The position numbers and the translations under genes were made by a program. The notes under the pieces are model-generated. The model was not told the DNA's origin. It saw nothing but the letters and a program-made list of their open reading frames with translations, and made no database searches. From Stentor roeselii (Eukaryota > Ciliophora > Heterotrichea > Heterotrichida > Stentoridae), in contig RSEH01000405.1 of assembly GCA_006503475.1 (NCBI GenBank), positions 1-24,120 on the forward strand: a stretch of 24,120 nucleotides of DNA, given 5' to 3'. Shown one piece after another: positions 20,312 through 24,120 of this stretch; position 1 is the stretch's first letter, and every line of letters starts with the position of its first letter.

Positions 20312-22075
20312 TTAAAGAGGAGAGTAGAATACCTGTTGTTCCGGGAAGTACTGATAAGCATAAGACAGCTTGAAGTTAGTAGTAGCCCACGAGGCACTGA
20401 CATAAGGCAGACAGAAAGTAAGTCCAAAGATCTTATAACATCCGCTTGTAACTGTCACATAATAAACCCAAAAGTTATAATCTCCTTTATGCGACTTGTC
20501 AATATACATATAAGCCGAGAAAGGTGAATTATACCCAACCATGTAATCATTCACATTCGTCGTCAATGATGTAGTGAAAGTAACTCCTGCTTTAGAATAA
20601 CCAATAGTCGCCTGTCCAGTGATAGAGATGCCGATTGTAGCAGCAGTGTTCAGTTTAGTCACTGTATTACCGTAAGTGTTGTAGTAAGTCTCCACATAGG
20701 GCACACCTTTTATATTGACTACTGCATTTAAGTTAATCGTGAAGGCACTTAATCTTATCGTTGTCAGGTAAGCGGAAACTGTTGCTGTCTTTGACCAACT
20801 GTTTAAAGCCGTCTTTGGTGAATTGCTCACTCGATGAGATGACAGGCATAGGTCTGTTGAGGTCAGAGATGTTTCTATTGTACCGAATTTGAACCTGTGA
20901 ACTGTGCAGACCCAGTACTTGTAGGTGTTGTCGTAACCTGAATATATCCGGTTGTTCAGGTAGAATGGAATGTCGAATAAGTTGCTGAAGAACTGGTAAC
21001 TGAAAGAATTATCAAAAAGCCTTCTACCCTGTTCACCTTCAATATCAGTAGACAATTGCCTTCCAAGTGGTTCATCTCTAACATAATCAGGGTGTTAATT
21101 TTTTCCTTTTTCCGGGACCTCTTCATGATAATCATTTCCATCCTTTTTGCTATACTCATCACTAAGTTCAACTTCAGGAAGTTCCTTGACAGCATCATTT
21201 AAAATCTCAATATCTTCCTGGTCAAGTTCTTTAGACATAATAACAGTAATCTCAGCTTTTACTTTGAAATTAATTTCTTCTTCACTGTCCTCACTTTTAT
21301 ACTTCTTATGGAAAAATCCGTTAATAGAAGTTTTTTCAACTTTTCCCTTTTCATCAATCCAAGTTTCAGAAGTATGTTCATAGTCAGAATTGTCTTCTGA
21401 GTCGTCATCGTCACTGCTGGACTTTTTCTGGAAGACGGTCTTTTTCGCTGATTTTCTTTTGCTGTTTCGAGAACAGGTTTTTGATTTTTTACTCTGTTTT
21501 TTGCAGTCAGAGGTATAGTCGAAGTGAGTGTCTTGGTCTACTACGAAGGCTTGAACGACTCCTGTTAGAAGGTTGACGGTTACCTCATCAAAGCTCTCTT
21601 TGAAGTATTTAGCTTCAAGGAGCTCTGAAGATTTGCTGTTCAGTTCGAAGTACATGAAGATGTTAGCAGGAGCTTTTTTATCTGATTTCTTGTTCTGGTC
21701 ATCGGTGAAGGTTCCATTCGTGATCATAATTGTATATCTTTCGCCTTTCATGTCTAAGCCGAAGAGTGTTGCTTCAAGTTCATCATGAGTTGTTGATGTT
21801 TTTTCACCATTTTTTTGAGTGATCTCAGTTTTGATTAGCAGTGAGTACTGCGTTTTTACGTATGAGTCTACCTTGGTTGACTCTTCTCGCGTAAGCAACA
21901 GGGTGAGTGTCACTGTGAAGCCGATGGCAAGCAATGCGATCAAGGTTATCAGTAAGAATTTTCTTTTTCTGCTCATCTTGCATCTCATTTGTTTTTCAGG
22001 TTCTATTGTTCCGATGTCTGGCTCTTGGTCTAAAGAATTCAGCTCTGTCGACGGTTTTTGGTAGCCCCTTTTCAT
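20312..22075 (-). pseudogene. Gene D: paralog of gene C interrupted by one in-frame TAA
   Basis: Read on the minus strand from the ATG at 22075, the frame runs 326 codons to a TAA at 21097-21095, then continues in the same frame for 260 codons to a TAA at 20314-20312. The ATG is preceded by an in-frame TAA 6 nt upstream. The first part has the acidic tail, Cys plus basic cluster (MRCKMSRKRK), transmembrane helix (about 40-62), the conserved first domain (GLDMKGERYTIMITNG, FVVDQDTHFD, DCKx8C) and an acidic linker with DDDDSED. The part after the stop is the complete second domain, with GVTFTTSLTTNVNDYM and GCYKIFGLTFCLPYVS, matching gene C to the end. No GT-AG intron of 15 nt, nor one of a frame-keeping length, removes the stop, and the second part has no early ATG. 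It could be a recent nonsense mutation, a readthrough site, an allele or a sequence error. The total of 587 codons is close to the 610 of gene C. Confidence 0.7.
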
Positions 22076-22077
22076 TT

Positions 22078-22084
22078 TTTATAT
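22078..22084 (-). promoter_or_regulatory. ATATAAA motif before gene D
   Basis: On the minus strand ATATAAA ends 2 nt before the ATG of gene D and supplies the in-frame TAA (22081-22079) that limits the frame. About 25 nt further upstream is CTATAAATTCCC, resembling the element before genes C and E. Confidence 0.35.
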
Positions 22085-23157
22085 TAAACTACTCTAGTTT
22101 GGGAATTTATAGTCGAACTAATCATTTTCGACCATTCAAAAGTATCTCTTTCGAGATCTTTTAATTTATCCTATATTTTTATGAATATTTTTTGTATCAA
22201 AAATATTTAAATAGTGATATTTTGTTATATATAACACTACTGGAAGGAAAATTATTAGGTATTTTTATCTGAGAGGTGTAAATCTCTTTGAATTTATATG
22301 AAACGGAATTTTTTTGGACTTCAAATTTTTTTGATTTTTGAATAGCTGAAGGGAAATTGAAGTAAATGTCTCAGGTATGTGTTTTATGAATCAAGGGAAC
22401 CTAATTCTTTTTTGTTTAAGAGCTTTTATTTGTCTACATATTGCATAAAAAAATGGAATTTAAATAGTATAAATTTTGAAATTTTTCATATGAATCCCCG
22501 GAAAATATTCATGATGAGATATTTCCAACCAATTTTCTGAGTAATTCAATTTCGATGAGCAGTGAGTATTTAGATAAATTTTTTATATTCAGGAGGAAAG
22601 AACATTTTCATATAATATGAAGCTTGATTCTATCAAATTTTGAGGGCGGTAAGCCATGCCTAATATAATTCTCATCCTGTATCTCTCACTCTAAACTTAA
22701 ATATCCTCTTAATGTGTGGGTTATGATTATTGCCAAGCAGAGTTTTTATTGACTTAGTTGATTTTGTTTCAAAAATTATTGTATAATCTTATTTTATTTT
22801 GTATAAATTTGTATTTTTTTTTCTTATGAACCGCTAACTCTATTCGAACAATTGAATATTATGTTTTATTTTACAAATGACTACTGAATTATATAGGACG
22901 GGCTACCGAGTGTAATATTCATCCGAGAGAAATATATTCTAAAAGAAATTTACTTATAAATAGTTCAAATTTATAATTTAGATTGTTATTTCAAATAGGA
23001 AGACGATGACTAATCTGTTTTGACCTAGCCGCTTTTAATTTATCCAAAACATTTACATAAAATTGTCTATATTATGAAAAATGGAACCTGAGATAAGAAA
23101 AGTGGCAAATCAAGTAATATTTATAGTCATGTAAGGACTCTCAGATAAGTACTGGAG

Positions 23158-23172
23158 TGACCTGCAAGGTCA
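23158..23172. repeat. Perfect inverted repeat TGACCT-GCA-AGGTCA
   Basis: Six-base arms around a 3 nt centre, about 230 nt upstream of gene E. It could be a dimeric regulator site in the promoter region. The likeness to nuclear-receptor half-sites is coincidental, as ciliates lack those receptors. Confidence 0.4.
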
Positions 23173-23368
23173 AACATAGATTTTAACTAACATAATTAAT
23201 TATTTTTACAAACATTTGGATATCCTATTTTTTTATATGAAATGTAGACAAATCATTAATTATAGAGTGACCAAAAATACAACAAAACGATTCACGCAAA
23301 CTAAATCTAATTTAACTACAATTGAAATCCACCTTCAGTTCACGATTCTCCAAAAGTAAAAAAATCAA

Positions 23369-23396
23369 ATTCCCTATAAACTATTCTATTATAATT
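23369..23396 (+). promoter_or_regulatory. ATTCCCTATAAA plus TTATAATT before gene E
   Basis: ATTCCCTATAAA (23369-23380) nearly repeats the element in front of gene C; TTATAATT (23389-23396) lies 5 nt before the ATG. A TAA at 23396-23398 is in frame with gene E and fixes its start. Confidence 0.35.
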
Positions 23397-23401
23397 AACT
23401 G

Positions 23402-24120
23402 ATGCAGGAAATAAATAATCGTGTAAACACGGTGGAGCTCGAAGAGTTTAGCCCAGAGACTCCAACAGAAACAAAAACAGTCAGACTAAGATGCAACATA
23501 AAAAGAAAAAAGTTAACCTATAGTCTTATCGCCCTTTCTGTTGCCATCGCAATTGGCTTGACCATCTTCCTTGCAGTCTTCTTGACCCGAAAAGACTCTA
23601 CTAAAGTTGACGAATACGAAGAAACTCAGTACGTGCTCAAAGTAAAAACAACAATTACATCAAAAGCTGGATCAAAACTATCAACAACCCATGACGAGCT
23701 CCAAATGACCATCTTTGCATTGGACATGAAAGGGGATAAATATGAACTGATGATTGTTAATGGTGTCTATGATGATGACTCAGAAAACACTTCGCTTGGG
23801 TCTGCACCTTCAGAAATTTTCATGTCTTTTGAAGTTGATAAAAGTGGGAAAATTATGGAATCTAAGTACTTTGAAGATAAATTCACAGAAGAAACTGTTA
23901 CTTTACTTTCTGGAATTATTCAAGCCTTTGTTGTTGATCAGGACTCTCCTTTCGATGTCGAGTCTGAATGTAAAAAAACAAGAAAAGGGTCAACTGAATG
24001 CACAAAAAACTCGAAAAATAAAGATGGAAAAAAAACTGTCTTTAAAAAATATGCTGAAAATCAAGAAAATCTTCCAGATTCTGAAGAAACTCTTGAACAT
24101 ACAACCAAAACATGGATCAA
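23402..24120 (+). CDS. Gene E: second paralog of gene C, cut by the right edge
   Basis: The frame is open from the ATG at 23402 to the window end: 239 full codons and two bases. The ATG is preceded by an in-frame TAA. The tail contains VELEEFSPETPTETKT, followed by the Cys and basic cluster (LRCNIKRKK) and one transmembrane helix (about residues 42-64). The first conserved domain follows and is nearly the same as in gene C: KVDEYEETQYVLKVKTTIT, ALDMKGDKYELMIVNG, FVVDQDS and ECKx8C. DNA identity to gene C is also high over this block, so the two are closer to each other than to gene D. The linker lacks the palindrome-containing insert of gene C and has KKTVF as in gene D. The second domain should lie to the right of the window. 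Confidence 0.85.
   Translation, partial: MQEINNRVNTVELEEFSPETPTETKTVRLRCNIKRKKLTYSLIALSVAIAIGLTIFLAVFLTRKDSTKVDEYEETQYVLKVKTTITSKAGSKLSTTHDELQMTIFALDMKGDKYELMIVNGVYDDDSENTSLGSAPSEIFMSFEVDKSGKIMESKYFEDKFTEETVTLLSGIIQAFVVDQDSPFDVESECKKTRKGSTECTKNSKNKDGKKTVFKKYAENQENLPDSEETLEHTTKTWI

Larger units (their letters stand above)
22076..23401. other. Spacer between the divergent genes D and E
   Basis: This 1.3 kb region should hold the promoters of both genes. The part from 22240 to 22400 is rich in G and T on the plus strand, and 23270-23400 is rich in A and C. A perfect 6-bp palindrome with a 3 nt centre lies at 23158-23172. A 28-codon minus-strand frame (22589-22675) reads like protein (GMAYRPQNLIESSF) but is short and unassigned. 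No RNA gene or transposon was recognised. Confidence 0.55.

Noticed and set aside
20312-21055. Downstream half of gene D as a separate gene
   Set aside because: Its first ATG lies far inside the conserved domain, and the segment aligns in the same frame with the second half of gene C. It is the rest of gene D.
21055-21135. A short intron removing the TAA of gene D
   Set aside because: The only usable GT before the stop and AG after it are 41 or 43 nt apart, which would shift the frame; no 15-nt GT-AG segment covers the stop.
22589-22675. 28-residue minus-strand frame with GMAYRPQNLIESSF
   Set aside because: It is too short, has no partner sequence in frame, and resembles no family I can name.
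22836-22860. GTTCGAAT-like B-box string suggesting a tRNA gene
   Set aside because: No matching acceptor stem, A box or anticodon arm can be drawn around it. The GTTCGA near 14691 fails in the same way.

Overview
The window looks like nuclear DNA of a ciliate, most probably a heterotrich close to Stentor. Three observations support this. First, two unrelated positions in two large genes carry an in-frame stop that disappears, with frame and homology restored, if exactly 15 nt bounded by GT and AG are removed; introns of 15 nt are known from heterotrichs such as Stentor and Blepharisma. Second, the genes end in TAA, TGA and TAG and use TGG for Trp and TGT/TGC for Cys, so the standard code applies, as in Stentor and unlike Blepharisma, Euplotes or Tetrahymena. 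Third, the DNA is strongly AT-rich, more so between genes than in them. The assignment is inference from these features, not from a database match.

Layout, left to right: a possible C-terminal end of a gene (2-157, +); a gene-free stretch; gene A (2729-6541, +, 1265 aa after removing one intron); a 1 kb spacer with a probable decayed Tc1/mariner-type transposase fragment; gene B (7588-14154, -, 2183 aa after removing one intron); a 3.2 kb spacer; gene C (17356-19188, +, 610 aa); a 1.1 kb spacer; gene D (20312-22075, -, a paralog of C with one in-frame TAA); a 1.3 kb spacer; and gene E (23402 to the right edge, +, a second paralog of C, cut by the window). The main genes alternate in orientation: + - + - +.

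Genes A and B share one architecture: signal peptide, one (A) or four (B) LamG/concanavalin-like modules, long furin/growth-factor-receptor type cysteine-rich repeats, a juxtamembrane beta-like region, and a polytopic C-terminus with the pattern LFxEF, 16-17 residues, RR, which resembles the core of fungal TRP/FLC-type membrane proteins. They are probably surface receptors or channel-like proteins with large ectodomains.

Genes C, D and E are a family of single-pass type II membrane proteins: a short acidic cytosolic tail, a conserved Cys and basic cluster, one transmembrane helix, a conserved extracytoplasmic domain, a variable acidic linker and a second beta-rich domain. I do not recognise the family with certainty. 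The first domain has a faint resemblance to the lipid-transfer-protein N-terminal (vitellogenin_N/LPD_N) pattern. A TATAA-type motif lies within a few bases of every start codon. The spacers hold no recognisable RNA gene.
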